Shown here in pieces: positions 6,992-15,383 of a stretch of DNA of 64,000 nt; the first letter of the stretch is position 1, and every line of letters starts with the position of its first letter. Below the pieces are notes generated by a model. It ran no database searches. It had not been told where the DNA came from and saw nothing but the letters and a program-made list of their open reading frames with translations. A program made the position numbers and the translations under genes. The DNA comes from Kitasatospora aureofaciens (GTDB taxonomy: Bacteria; Actinomycetota; Actinomycetes; Streptomycetales; Streptomycetaceae), in assembly GCA_000720845.1 (NCBI GenBank), contig JODU01000012.1:341169-405168 (forward strand), given 5' to 3'.

Positions 6992-9169
6992 TCAGGCGCC
7001 GGTCGGCTGCGGCTGGGCCCGGCTGACGTCGTACACGCCGGCCACGTCGCGCATGGCCCGCATGAGGGCGGGCAGCCGGGCGGCGTCCGGGAGCACCACG
7101 GTGTAGCTGTGCCGGACCCGCTGCTGGTCGGGGGGCTCGACGGTCGCGGAGACGATCTCGGCGCCTTCGAGGGCCATGGCCTCGGTGAGGTCGGCCAGGA
7201 GGTGCGGGCGGCCGAACGATTCGGCGAGGAGCGTCACCCGGCATCCGGTGCTCTCGCCCCAGCGCACCCCGACCTCCGCGCGCCCGGCGCTCTTCATGCG
7301 CGCCACCACCGGGCACTGGGCGCGGTGCACGGTCACCACTCCCCCGCGCACGGCGAAGCCGGTGATCTCGTCGGGCGGTACGGGGGTGCAGCAGCCCGCC
7401 AGCCGCACGGTGGCGCCCGGCGGGTCGACTAGGACGTCGGCGGAGGCGGGGCGGGTGGATGCGGCGCCCGCGGCCGGGCGCGGGGCGTCGGGGTGGGCGT
7501 GGGCCTCGGGTGCGACGGGGCCGCGGGCCGCTTCCTCGGCCTCGGGCGCCGGCTCCGGGTGGGCGGCGAGCCGGCGCTGGATGGCGATCCGCGCGGCGGG
7601 GGTGTGAGCGTGCTCCAGCCACTCCCTGGACGGCTCGGAGGCGGGGTCCTGCCCCATCAGGAGCTGCACGGTGTCGCCGTCCCGCAGCACCGTGCTCATG
7701 GTGGCCAGGCGGCCGTTGACCCGGGCGCCGATGGTCGCGTGGGCGTCCTCGCCGTACTGGGCGTAGGCGGCGTCGACGCAGGTCGCGCCCTCGGGGAGGC
7801 CGAGGGTGCCGCCGTCGGGGCGGAAGACGGTGATCTCGCGGTCCTGGGCGAGGTCCGCGCGGAGGGTGGACCAGAAGGTGTCGGGGTCGGGGGCGCCGCG
7901 CTGCCAGTCGAGCAGCCGGGACAGCCAGCCGGGCCGGGTCGGGTCGGCGCGCTCGCCGTCGCCCGCGCTCTGCTCCTCCGACGGAGGGGCGTACGGGTTG
8001 CCGAGCGCGACCACTCCGGCCTCGGCGACCTTGTGCATCTGGTGGGTGCGGATGAGGACTTCGACGACCTGACCGTCCTCCGCGCGGGCCACCGCCGTGT
8101 GCAGCGACTGGTAGAGGTTGAACTTGGGGACGGCGATGAAGTCCTTGAACTCCGAGACGACGGGCGTCATGCAGGTGTGCAGTTCACCGAGGACGGCGTA
8201 GCAGTCGGCGTCCTCCTGGACCAGCACCAGGAGGCGGCCGAAGTCCGCGCCGCGGAGCGTGCCGCGCTTGCGGGAGACCCGGTGCACGGAGACGAAGTGA
8301 CGCGGGCGGATGAGTACTTCGGCCTGGATGTCGGCCTCGCGCAGCACTCCCCGCACCTCGTCGGCGACCGCGGCGAGCGGGTCGTCGGCGCGCGCGGCGT
8401 TCTCCTGGACCAGCTCCCGCGTGTGCGCGTACTCCTCGGGGTGCATGACCGCGAAGACGAGGTCCTCCAGCTCGGACTTGAGCGCCTGGACGCCGAGCCG
8501 TTCGGCGAGCGGGATGAGGACGTCGCGGGTGACCTTGGCGATGCGTTCCTGCTTCTCGCGGCGCATGACGCCGAGGGTGCGCATGTTGTGCAGCCGGTCG
8601 GCGAGTTTGATCGACATCACGCGGACGTCGTTGCCGGTGGCGAGGAGCATCTTGCGGAAGGTCTCGGGTTCGGCGGCGGCGCCGTAGTCGACCTTCTCCA
8701 GCTTGGTGACGCCGTCGACGAGGTAGCGGACCTCGGCGCCGAACTCCTCGCCGACCTGGTCGAGCGTCACCTCGGTGTCCTCGACGGTGTCGTGCAGGAG
8801 CGAGGCGGTCAGGGTGGTGGTCTCCGCGCCGAGTTCGGCGAGGATCAGGGTGACGGCGAGGGGGTGGGTGATGTACGGCTCGCCGCTCTTGCGCATCTGG
8901 CCGCGGTGCGAGGACTCGGCCAGGACATAGGCGCGGCGCAGCGGGTCGAGGTCGGCGTCGGGGTGGTGGGCGCGGTGGGCCTCGACGACGTGGCCGATGG
9001 CATCGGGGAGGCCCCGGCTGCGGGTGGCGGAGCCGAGCAGTGCGGCGCGGCCCAGCCGGCGCAGGTCGATCCGGGGGCGGGCCTTTCTGCGGGGCGCCTG
9101 CGCGGCGGCACCGGTGGCCGCGGGCGGCACGGGGCCCGGGCTCGCTGGATTCACGGCCTCCGCGTTCAT
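6992..9169 (-). CDS. rshA: RelA/SpoT-family (p)ppGpp hydrolase/synthetase homologue RshA
   Basis: 725 aa. Order of domains: an N-terminal extension, an HD hydrolase (LLHDTVED and KLADRLHNMRTL), a synthetase-like domain, TGS (FRPDGGTLGLPEGATC), a conserved-cysteine region (LAGCCTPVPPDE) and a C-terminal ACT domain. It controls the stringent alarmone. The synthetase half departs from the family: the usual segment with Asp-Leu...Arg before the loop is shortened (ADFGRLLVLV), NGYQSLH reads NLYQSLH, and the AAHW(K/R)Y element reads VALGNPY. The start ATG at 9169 has a perfect GGAGGTG site. Known S. coelicolor RshA is the secondary RSH protein beside RelA. Hydrolase activity looks secure; synthetase strength is uncertain. 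Confidence 0.9.
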   Translation of the reverse strand: MNAEAVNPASPGPVPPAATGAAAQAPRRKARPRIDLRRLGRAALLGSATRSRGLPDAIGHVVEAHRAHHPDADLDPLRRAYVLAESSHRGQMRKSGEPYITHPLAVTLILAELGAETTTLTASLLHDTVEDTEVTLDQVGEEFGAEVRYLVDGVTKLEKVDYGAAAEPETFRKMLLATGNDVRVMSIKLADRLHNMRTLGVMRREKQERIAKVTRDVLIPLAERLGVQALKSELEDLVFAVMHPEEYAHTRELVQENAARADDPLAAVADEVRGVLREADIQAEVLIRPRHFVSVHRVSRKRGTLRGADFGRLLVLVQEDADCYAVLGELHTCMTPVVSEFKDFIAVPKFNLYQSLHTAVARAEDGQVVEVLIRTHQMHKVAEAGVVALGNPYAPPSEEQSAGDGERADPTRPGWLSRLLDWQRGAPDPDTFWSTLRADLAQDREITVFRPDGGTLGLPEGATCVDAAYAQYGEDAHATIGARVNGRLATMSTVLRDGDTVQLLMGQDPASEPSREWLEHAHTPAARIAIQRRLAAHPEPAPEAEEAARGPVAPEAHAHPDAPRPAAGAASTRPASADVLVDPPGATVRLAGCCTPVPPDEITGFAVRGGVVTVHRAQCPVVARMKSAGRAEVGVRWGESTGCRVTLLAESFGRPHLLADLTEAMALEGAEIVSATVEPPDQQRVRHSYTVVLPDAARLPALMRAMRDVAGVYDVSRAQPQPTGA

Positions 9170-9415
9170 GGGCACCTCCGGCTGCGCGGACCGGCGGACG
9201 GGTGATCCCAGGGCGGACACGGCTCAGGGGATGCTGTCGGTCCCCCGTCCGGGCCGGTGCTTGATGCTATCGAGCCCATCACGTGCGGCCGACCGCCTCT
9301 CGCCGAGCGTGAAACGGATCACCCATTCGAGCGATGGTCCGAGGGTTTACGTTTTCGCACTGAGTGTCATGGACCGGGCTGTGGTTCACCTCGGCCGGGG
9401 ACACCGGGTCCTCTT

Positions 9416-10309
9416 TCAGGCGCGTACCCCCTCCAGCCAGGCGGAGTCGAACTCGCCCTCCGCGACGATCACGGCGGGCCCGGTCATCTCGATCTCGCCG
9501 TCCGGACGCTCGGTGATCACCAGGGTGCCGCCGGGCACGTCGACGGTGTACGTCGCCGGGACACCGGTGACCGCCGGATCGGCACCGTCCCGGCGCGCGG
9601 CGGCGACGGCGACGGCACACGCGCCGGTGCCGCAGGAACGGGTCTCACCGGAGCCGCGCTCGTGGACGCGCATCGCGACGTGGCCGGGGCCCCGGTCGAC
9701 CACGAACTCGACGTTGACCCCGTCGGGGTAGGCGCCGGCGGGCGCGTGGGACGGCGGGGCGTACAGGTCGCCGGCGTGGGCGAGGTCGGCGACGAAGGCG
9801 ACCGCGTGCGGGTTGCCCATGTTCACGTTCCGCGCGGGCCAGCTGCGCTCGCCCACGCTCACCTCGACGTCCCCCTCGGGCAGCACCGCGCGGCCCATGC
9901 CGACGGTGACGTCGCCCGCGGCGTCGCCGCCGTCGGAGGCGGACTTGGCGATGTGCACGCGCTTCACTCCCCCGCGCGTCGCGATGGCGAGGTCGCCCTC
10001 GGCGGCGTGCCCGGCACGCTGGAGGTAGCGCGCGAAGACCCGCACGCCATTGCCGCACATCTCCGCGACGGAGCCGTCGCCGTTGCGGTAGTCCATGAAC
10101 CACTCCGCCTCCGCGGCCATGCCCCGGGCCTCGGGGTGCGCCGCGGACCGCACCACGTGCAGCAGTCCGTCCCCGCCGAGCCCCGCGCGGCGGTCGCACA
10201 GGGCGGCGACGGCGGCGGGAGGCAGGTCGACGGCGTTCTCCGGGTCGGGAACGATCACGAAGTCGTTCTCGGTGCCGTGACCCTTGAGGAAGACGATCCG
10301 CGTGCTCAT
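9416..10309 (-). CDS. dapF: Diaminopimelate epimerase
   Basis: 297 aa. It interconverts LL- and meso-diaminopimelate in lysine and peptidoglycan synthesis. The two half-domains carry the catalytic cysteines in MCGNGVRVFARYL and RSCGTGACA, and the N-terminus has the typical KGHGTENDFVIV. The start ATG at 10309 was chosen from this motif; the longer open frame to 10657 reads through the neighbouring gene in another frame. LL-diaminopimelate is the form found in Streptomyces walls. Confidence 0.96.
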   Translation of the reverse strand: MSTRIVFLKGHGTENDFVIVPDPENAVDLPPAAVAALCDRRAGLGGDGLLHVVRSAAHPEARGMAAEAEWFMDYRNGDGSVAEMCGNGVRVFARYLQRAGHAAEGDLAIATRGGVKRVHIAKSASDGGDAAGDVTVGMGRAVLPEGDVEVSVGERSWPARNVNMGNPHAVAFVADLAHAGDLYAPPSHAPAGAYPDGVNVEFVVDRGPGHVAMRVHERGSGETRSCGTGACAVAVAAARRDGADPAVTGVPATYTVDVPGGTLVITERPDGEIEMTGPAVIVAEGEFDSAWLEGVRA

Positions 10310-10380
10310 TCCTCGATCGTACGGGGTGAGCGGGGCACGACGACGAGGGGCGGAGGACGGCCCAGGGCGCTCGGGCTTCG

Positions 10381-10881
10381 TCAGCCCCGCAGGCGGGCGA
10401 CCCGCCACACGGCCAGGACGACGACCGCGGCGACCGCCAGGGCGTACACGAGGATCGTCCGCCAGTCGGCGCGGCGGCCCGACCCGCGCTGGGGCAGGCC
10501 CGGCCAGGTGTATCCGACGCGGCGGGCGGCCATCATGCCCCAGCCGGCCGCGCAGGAGCAGATCAGCAGGCCCAGCATCGCGATCACGGCGCCGCTGTCG
10601 CCGAAGTCGAAGGCGAGCGGGAAGGCGAACATCAGCGAGCCGAGCGCGGCCAGGCACACGATGGGCGCGAGCTGCCAGATCCGCAGACGGCGCTGGGGAC
10701 GCAGCTCGACCTCGACCTCGTCCCCGTACATCTCGTCGGGCGCGGGACCGTCGGCGGCGACGCCCTCCGGCGTCTCGTCGGGGCCGTCGGGGCTCAGGGC
10801 GCCGCCGTCCGGCTCCGGTCCGCCGGGGTCGGCGGTGCCGTGCTCGGTACTCGGTGCGGTGTCGCGAGGGCCGGCCTCCAT
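10381..10881 (-). CDS. Conserved membrane protein with acidic N-terminal tail
   Basis: 166 aa, unrecognised. Residues 1-60 are Pro/Gly/Asp/Glu-rich and probably disordered. Then come three hydrophobic segments (IVCLAALGSLMFAFPLAF, AVIAMLGLLICSCAAG and ILVYALAVAAVVVLAVW). GGGAGGG lies nine bases before the ATG at 10881; earlier GTG/TTG starts would put that site inside the gene. It lies between miaA and dapF on the same strand with about 70-110 bp gaps, and could be co-transcribed with them. Confidence 0.8.
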   Translation of the reverse strand: MEAGPRDTAPSTEHGTADPGGPEPDGGALSPDGPDETPEGVAADGPAPDEMYGDEVEVELRPQRRLRIWQLAPIVCLAALGSLMFAFPLAFDFGDSGAVIAMLGLLICSCAAGWGMMAARRVGYTWPGLPQRGSGRRADWRTILVYALAVAAVVVLAVWRVARLRG

Positions 10882-10988
10882 CGCCACGCGCCCTCCCAAC
10901 TAGGACTCACTCGGTCGATCGAAGCTCGATGATGGCACGCCGCCGGAGGCCCGGATGACGGCCGGGGCGTCCCGATGCCATCACGTGA

Positions 10989-11927
10989 TCAGGCTGTAAC
11001 CGGTCGTTCGACCAACGACAGGGCGAGCTGCGGAAGTTCCGTGCGATCCGCCACACCCCCACTCAGCCAATGCACCCGCGGGTCGCGCCTGAACCACGAA
11101 TCCTGACGGCGCGCGAAGCGCTTGGTGGCACGGACGGTCTCGGCACGCGCCTCGTCGAGCGTGCACTCGCCGGCGAGCGCCGCGAGGACCTGCTGGTAGC
11201 CGAGCGCGCGCGACGCCGTACGCCCCTCGCGCAACCCCTGCGCCTCCAGTGCCCGGACCTCGTCGACCAGACCGGCCTCCCACATCCGGTCGACGCGCAG
11301 GGCGATGCGCTCGTCCAGCTCGGGGCGGGCCACGTCGACGCCGATCTGCACGGTGTCGTAGACGGAGTCGTGACCGGGGAGGTTGGCGGTGAAGGGCCTG
11401 CCGGTGATCTCGATCACCTCCAGGGCGCGCACGATCCGGCGCCCGTTGCTGGGCAGGATGGCCCGCCCCGCCTCCGGGTCGGCGACGGCCAGGCGGGCGT
11501 GCAGCGCGCCCGAGCCGCGCAGTTCGAGCTCCTCCTCCAGGCGGGCCCTGATCTCGGGGTCGGTGCCGGGGAACTCCAGGTTGTCGACGGCCCCGCGGAC
11601 GTAGAGTCCGGAACCGCCGACCAGGACCGGCCAGCGCCCCTGGCCGAGCAGCGCGTCGATCCGCTCCCGGGCGAGGCGCTGGTACTCGGCGACGGACGCG
11701 GTGACCGTCACGTCCCAGATGTCCAGCAGATGGTGGGGGACGCCGCCGCGTTCCTCGGGCGTCAGCTTGGCGGTGCCGATGTCCATCCCACGGTAGAGCT
11801 GCATGGAGTCGGCGTTGACGACCTCGCCGCCGAGCCGCTCGGCCAGGAAGACGCCCAGATCGGACTTTCCGGCCGCGGTGGGTCCGACTACGGCGATGAC
11901 GCGGGGGGCGGGGGGTGCGCTGCTCAC
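10989..11927 (-). CDS. miaA: tRNA dimethylallyltransferase
   Basis: 312 aa. It adds the dimethylallyl group to A37 of tRNAs that read codons starting with U; the product is then methylthiolated by MiaB, encoded nearby at 13724-15241. P-loop GPTAAGKSDL, NADSMQLYRGMDIGTAK, VGGSGLYVRG and SNGRRIVRALEV are all present. It starts at GTG 11927 with a poor ribosome binding site. Several small genes separate it from miaB, an arrangement common in Streptomyces. Confidence 0.96.
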   Translation of the reverse strand: MSSAPPAPRVIAVVGPTAAGKSDLGVFLAERLGGEVVNADSMQLYRGMDIGTAKLTPEERGGVPHHLLDIWDVTVTASVAEYQRLARERIDALLGQGRWPVLVGGSGLYVRGAVDNLEFPGTDPEIRARLEEELELRGSGALHARLAVADPEAGRAILPSNGRRIVRALEVIEITGRPFTANLPGHDSVYDTVQIGVDVARPELDERIALRVDRMWEAGLVDEVRALEAQGLREGRTASRALGYQQVLAALAGECTLDEARAETVRATKRFARRQDSWFRRDPRVHWLSGGVADRTELPQLALSLVERPVTA

Positions 11928-12109
11928 CGCACCAGTCTCGCAAACCTCTCACCTCACCCTCGAACGAGTTACGTGACGGTCCGCGTCCGGGGTCGTTGCC
12001 CGTTGCGAGGTTCCCGCTCCCCGGACCACCGGGTTATGGCCCCGGCCACGCAAACGGACGCACCGGATGCCGCGGGATTTCGCCCGCACGAGTAACGTAT
12101 GGAGTTGAT

Positions 12110-12379
12110 ATGGGCGTTTTTGCACGGCTTTTTCGGAGGTCGCAGAGCACCGAGGAGGCGTCGGGCGAGCAGGCGCGGGCCGACACCCCGGGCAGCGAGG
12201 GCGCGGCGGAGGTGAAGGCGACCGAGGCCGCGGAGACGGCCGACGCCGGCCCCCGCAACACGGCGGAGGCCGGCGGGGCCGCCGCCGAGGCCGACGACTC
12301 GGAGGGCGTGGGCATCCCCAAGCAGCAGTCCGCCGGGGAGGCCGTCGACAACGAGGCCGACAAGGGCGCCCGCACCTGA
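12110..12379 (+). CDS. Small acidic conserved protein (annotated elsewhere as gliding-motility-like)
   Basis: 89 aa. It starts MGVFARLFRRSQS, a short basic amphipathic stretch, followed by a low-complexity acidic Ala/Glu/Asp tail ending EAVDNEADKGART. The ATG at 12110 has GGAG five bases upstream. Streptomyces homologues often carry the label gliding motility protein without experimental basis. It is followed 24 bp later by a second small gene on the same strand. Function unknown. Confidence 0.75.
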   Translation: MGVFARLFRRSQSTEEASGEQARADTPGSEGAAEVKATEAAETADAGPRNTAEAGGAAAEADDSEGVGIPKQQSAGEAVDNEADKGART

Positions 12380-12403
12380 CTGCCCCGTGAGGGAAGGCGA
12401 ACC

Positions 12404-12673
12404 ATGGGTCTCCTGGACAACTTGAAGGCCAGACTCGAACCGGCGAAGGGCAAGGTCTCCGACCTCGCGCAGCAGCACGGCGACAAGATCGACCGCGGTC
12501 TCGACAAGATGGCGCGGACCGTCGACGAGCGGACCAAGGGCAAGTACAGCGACCGGATCCAGACGGGCACGGGCAAGGCCAAGGACGCCATGGACCGCCT
12601 CGCTCACAAGGACGACAAGGGCAGGGACGCGGACGGCGGCCCCCCTCCGGCGGGACCGCCCCCGGCGTCCTGA
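12404..12673 (+). CDS. MT0933-type antitoxin-family protein
   Basis: 89 aa. Residues 1-70 (MGLLDNLKARLEPAKGKV, then KIDRGLDKMARTVDERTKGKY and QTGTGKAKDAMDRL) match the small MT0933-like antitoxin family of actinobacteria, predicted to be mostly helical and charged. A Pro-rich tail follows. A partner toxin is not seen beside it; the neighbour at 12110 is the only co-directional gene. GTGAGGGAAGG precedes the ATG. The antitoxin label is family-based and not evidence of a toxin-antitoxin pair. Confidence 0.78.
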   Translation: MGLLDNLKARLEPAKGKVSDLAQQHGDKIDRGLDKMARTVDERTKGKYSDRIQTGTGKAKDAMDRLAHKDDKGRDADGGPPPAGPPPAS

Positions 12674-12688
12674 CCTCGGTACACCGTC

Positions 12689-12732
12689 GGACGGCCCGGG
12701 ACCGGAACGGTCTTCCGGCCCCCGGGCCGTCC
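12689..12732 (+). terminator. Terminator after the MT0933-like gene
   Basis: A 12-bp perfect stem (GGACGGCCCGGG and its complement at 12721-12732) encloses a second small stem CCGGA/TCCGG. It sits 15 bp after the stop codon. The remaining bases to 12960 hold nothing I can identify. Confidence 0.75.
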
Positions 12733-12960
12733 GTGCAAACCCGAAGGGTGGTCCGACTCCGGGCCCCCCCGCGAAACAGCACCGGCGGACCCGGCACCGT
12801 CCCGTCCGCGAAATCCGGACGACGGATCAGGCCGCACCGCCCGCCGAGCGGCGCCGGTGGACCAGCGCGCCGTCCGTGGAGCGGGACCGGTGGATCGACT
12901 CCGGTTGCCCGCGGGACGGGGTCGGCCGCGGTCGTCCGAGGGCGCGTTGCCGCCTGGGTG

Positions 12961-13674
12961 CTACGACCAGGTGGCCGTGACGTACCCGACCCCGTAGGGC
13001 GCGTCCTCGTACAGCAGTGCGCCGGCGAGGTCCGTGCCGCGGGACGCGCCCGCGAGGACCTGCCACGGTGCCCGGCCGGAGACCTTGAGTTCGCGGGCCA
13101 GTACGACGTCCAGCGCGGCGAGTGCGGCCGCGTCCGCCGCACCCAGGGCACGGCCCGCCTCCGCGTCGAAGGGCGCCGCCCGCTCGTCGAGGTAGCCCGG
13201 CGCCTTCAGTGTGCGGCAGGCGCTTGCGTCGCCCAGCACCAGCAGCGCCGTCCGCCCGGCCCGTCCGGCGATGTCCCGGCCGAGGGCGGCGCAGCGCTCG
13301 GCGGACAGCGCGTCCCCCACACCGATGCCTTCGACGGGGACACCGGTCCAGCCGGTCCGCCCGAGCAGCCAGGCGCCCACGGCCAGCCCGTAGGGCAGCT
13401 GGGGGCCGTCCGCGTCGCCGATGTCGGCGCCCAGGTACACGTCCAAGTCGACGCCGAAGCCGCGGAAGGAGCCCCGCGCACCCTGCGGGTAGACCTCGGG
13501 CCCGGCGGAGTCCGCGGGTCCGACCACCACGAGCCGGTCCGGCCGGGACGCGGCGAGCACCCCCAGCGCGTCCGTGCACGCGGCGCGCGCGGTGTCCAGC
13601 TCGGGTGCGGCACCCGCGGCGACCTCCGGTACGAGGAGCGGTGGGCAGGGGCAGACGGCGGCGGCGACAAGCAT
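12961..13674 (-). CDS. Class III extradiol dioxygenase-like (LigB superfamily) protein
   Basis: 237 aa. The N-terminus LVAAAVCPCPPLLVPEVA and the internal RLVVVGPA and LLVLGDASA resemble the LigB/AMMECR-type fold, but few of the metal-ligand histidines of true extradiol dioxygenases remain, so catalysis is doubtful. It begins 49 bp after the miaB stop on the same strand and is probably co-transcribed with it. The start ATG at 13674 was chosen because family members begin here; the upstream extension reads through the miaB end. Function unknown. Confidence 0.75.
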   Translation of the reverse strand: MLVAAAVCPCPPLLVPEVAAGAAPELDTARAACTDALGVLAASRPDRLVVVGPADSAGPEVYPQGARGSFRGFGVDLDVYLGADIGDADGPQLPYGLAVGAWLLGRTGWTGVPVEGIGVGDALSAERCAALGRDIAGRAGRTALLVLGDASACRTLKAPGYLDERAAPFDAEAGRALGAADAAALAALDVVLARELKVSGRAPWQVLAGASRGTDLAGALLYEDAPYGVGYVTATWS

Positions 13675-13723
13675 GATCGGCAGCGTATCGCCGTGCCGCC
13701 GCCCCCTGCGGCACCCCCGGCGG

Positions 13724-15241
13724 TCAGTCGCAGCCGCAGCCGCTCGCCACGGCCGGCTGGGGCTCGGGAACACCAATCTTCGGCAGGCCCAGCAGCACAC
13801 CGGCCGGCTTGGCCTGCTCCGCGGTGTTGCGCTTCTCCCAGGCGTCGCCCGCGCGCGTGCGGCGCACGTCGAGCACCGCGCCCTCGGCGAGGAGGTGGTG
13901 CGGGGCGGCGTAGGTGACCTCGACCGTCACCACGTCACCGGGGCGGACCTCCTGGTCGGGCTTGGTGAAGTGGACCAGGCGGTTGTCGGGGGCGCGGCCG
14001 GAGAGGCGGTGGGTGGTGCCGTCCTTGCGGCCCTCGCCCTCGGCGACCATCAGCTCCAGGGTGCGGCCGACCTGCTTCTTGTTCTCCTCCCAGGAGATCT
14101 CCTCCTGGAGGGCGACCAGGCGCTCGTAGCGCTCCTGGACGACCGCCTTGGGGATCTGGCCGTCCATCTCGGCCGCCGGGGTCCCGGGCCGCTTGGAGTA
14201 CTGGAAGGTGAATGCCTGGGCGAAACGGGCCTCGCGCACCACGTGCAGGGTCTGCTGGAAGTCCTCCTCGGTCTCGCCGGGGAAACCCACGATGATGTCG
14301 GTGGTGATCGCCGCGTGCGGGATGGCGGCGCGCACCTTCTCGATGATGCCGAGGTAGCGCTCCTGGCGGTAGGAGCGGCGCATCGCCTTGAGTACCGGGT
14401 CGGAGCCGGACTGGAGCGGCATGTGCAGCTGGGGCATCGCGTTGGGCGTCTCGGCCATGGCGGCGATGACGTCGTCGGTGAAGTCGCGCGGGTGCGGGGA
14501 GGTGAAGCGGACGCGCTCCAGACCGTCGATGTTCCCGCAGGCGCGCAGCAGCTTGCTGAACGCCTCGCGGTCGCCGATGTCGGAGCCGTAGGCGTTGACG
14601 TTCTGCCCGAGCAGGGTGATCTCGCTGACGCCCTCGGCGACCAGGGCCTCGACCTCGGCGAGGATGTCGCCGGGGCGGCGGTCCTTCTCCTTGCCGCGCA
14701 GCGCGGGGACGATGCAGAAGGTGCAGGTGTTGTTGCAGCCGACGGAGATGGAGACCCAGGCCGCGTACGCGCTCTCGCGCCGGGTGGGCAGCGTGGACGG
14801 GAACGCCTCCAGGGACTCGGCGATCTCGACCTGCGCCTCCTCCTGCACGCGGGCGCGCTCCAGCAGCACCGGGAGCTTGCCGATGTTGTGCGTGCCGAAG
14901 ACGACGTCCACCCAGGGGGCCCGCTTCACGATGGTGTCGCGGTCCTTCTGTGCCAGGCAGCCACCGACCGCGATCTGCATGCCGGGGCGGCTCGCCTTCT
15001 TCGGGGCGAGGTGGCCGAGGTTGCCGTACAGCTTGTTGTCGGCGTTCTCCCGTACGGCGCAGGTGTTGAAGACGACGACGTCGGCGTCGCCGTCGGCACC
15101 GTCGGGGGCGCGGACATAGCCCGCGTCTTCCAGCAGACCGGACAATCGCTCGGAGTCGTGGACGTTCATCTGGCACCCATAGGTGCGTACTTCGTAGGTG
15201 CGCGTGCCGCCCACTGACTGGCTCCGGTCGATGCTGCTCAT
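13724..15241 (-). CDS. miaB: tRNA-2-methylthio-N6-dimethylallyladenosine synthase
   Basis: 505 aa. Radical-SAM methylthiotransferase acting on tRNA position 37. The N-terminal domain has YGCQMNVHDSERL with the first auxiliary-cluster cysteine. The radical-SAM CxxxCxxC is GCNNTCTFCIVPALRGKE, and a TRAM domain follows near the C-terminus. The short Cys-rich tail (ASGCGCD) is typical of actinobacterial members. The start ATG at 15241 fits the family N-terminus. It works after MiaA (10989-11927). Confidence 0.96.
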   Translation of the reverse strand: MSSIDRSQSVGGTRTYEVRTYGCQMNVHDSERLSGLLEDAGYVRAPDGADGDADVVVFNTCAVRENADNKLYGNLGHLAPKKASRPGMQIAVGGCLAQKDRDTIVKRAPWVDVVFGTHNIGKLPVLLERARVQEEAQVEIAESLEAFPSTLPTRRESAYAAWVSISVGCNNTCTFCIVPALRGKEKDRRPGDILAEVEALVAEGVSEITLLGQNVNAYGSDIGDREAFSKLLRACGNIDGLERVRFTSPHPRDFTDDVIAAMAETPNAMPQLHMPLQSGSDPVLKAMRRSYRQERYLGIIEKVRAAIPHAAITTDIIVGFPGETEEDFQQTLHVVREARFAQAFTFQYSKRPGTPAAEMDGQIPKAVVQERYERLVALQEEISWEENKKQVGRTLELMVAEGEGRKDGTTHRLSGRAPDNRLVHFTKPDQEVRPGDVVTVEVTYAAPHHLLAEGAVLDVRRTRAGDAWEKRNTAEQAKPAGVLLGLPKIGVPEPQPAVASGCGCD

Positions 15242-15322
15242 GGCAACAAGGGTAGGCGGTCACGATCGGGCTCGATGCCGCGCACATATTGACAGTACAC
15301 CGTCAGGCCCGTTGTTCTGTCA

Positions 15323-15336
15323 TGGGAGCGCTCCCA
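15323..15336. promoter_or_regulatory. CebR operator
   Basis: TGGGAGCGCTCCCA is a perfect 14-bp palindrome identical to the published CebR box of Streptomyces, the cellobiose-responsive repressor of cellulose use. It lies 47 bp before the start of the cellulose-binding protein gene and about 80 bp before the divergent miaB start. Confidence 0.88.
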
Positions 15337-15383
15337 CAATGCAACGGCGCTCACGCATCCCTTCTCCCGCACTGGAGGCACCT

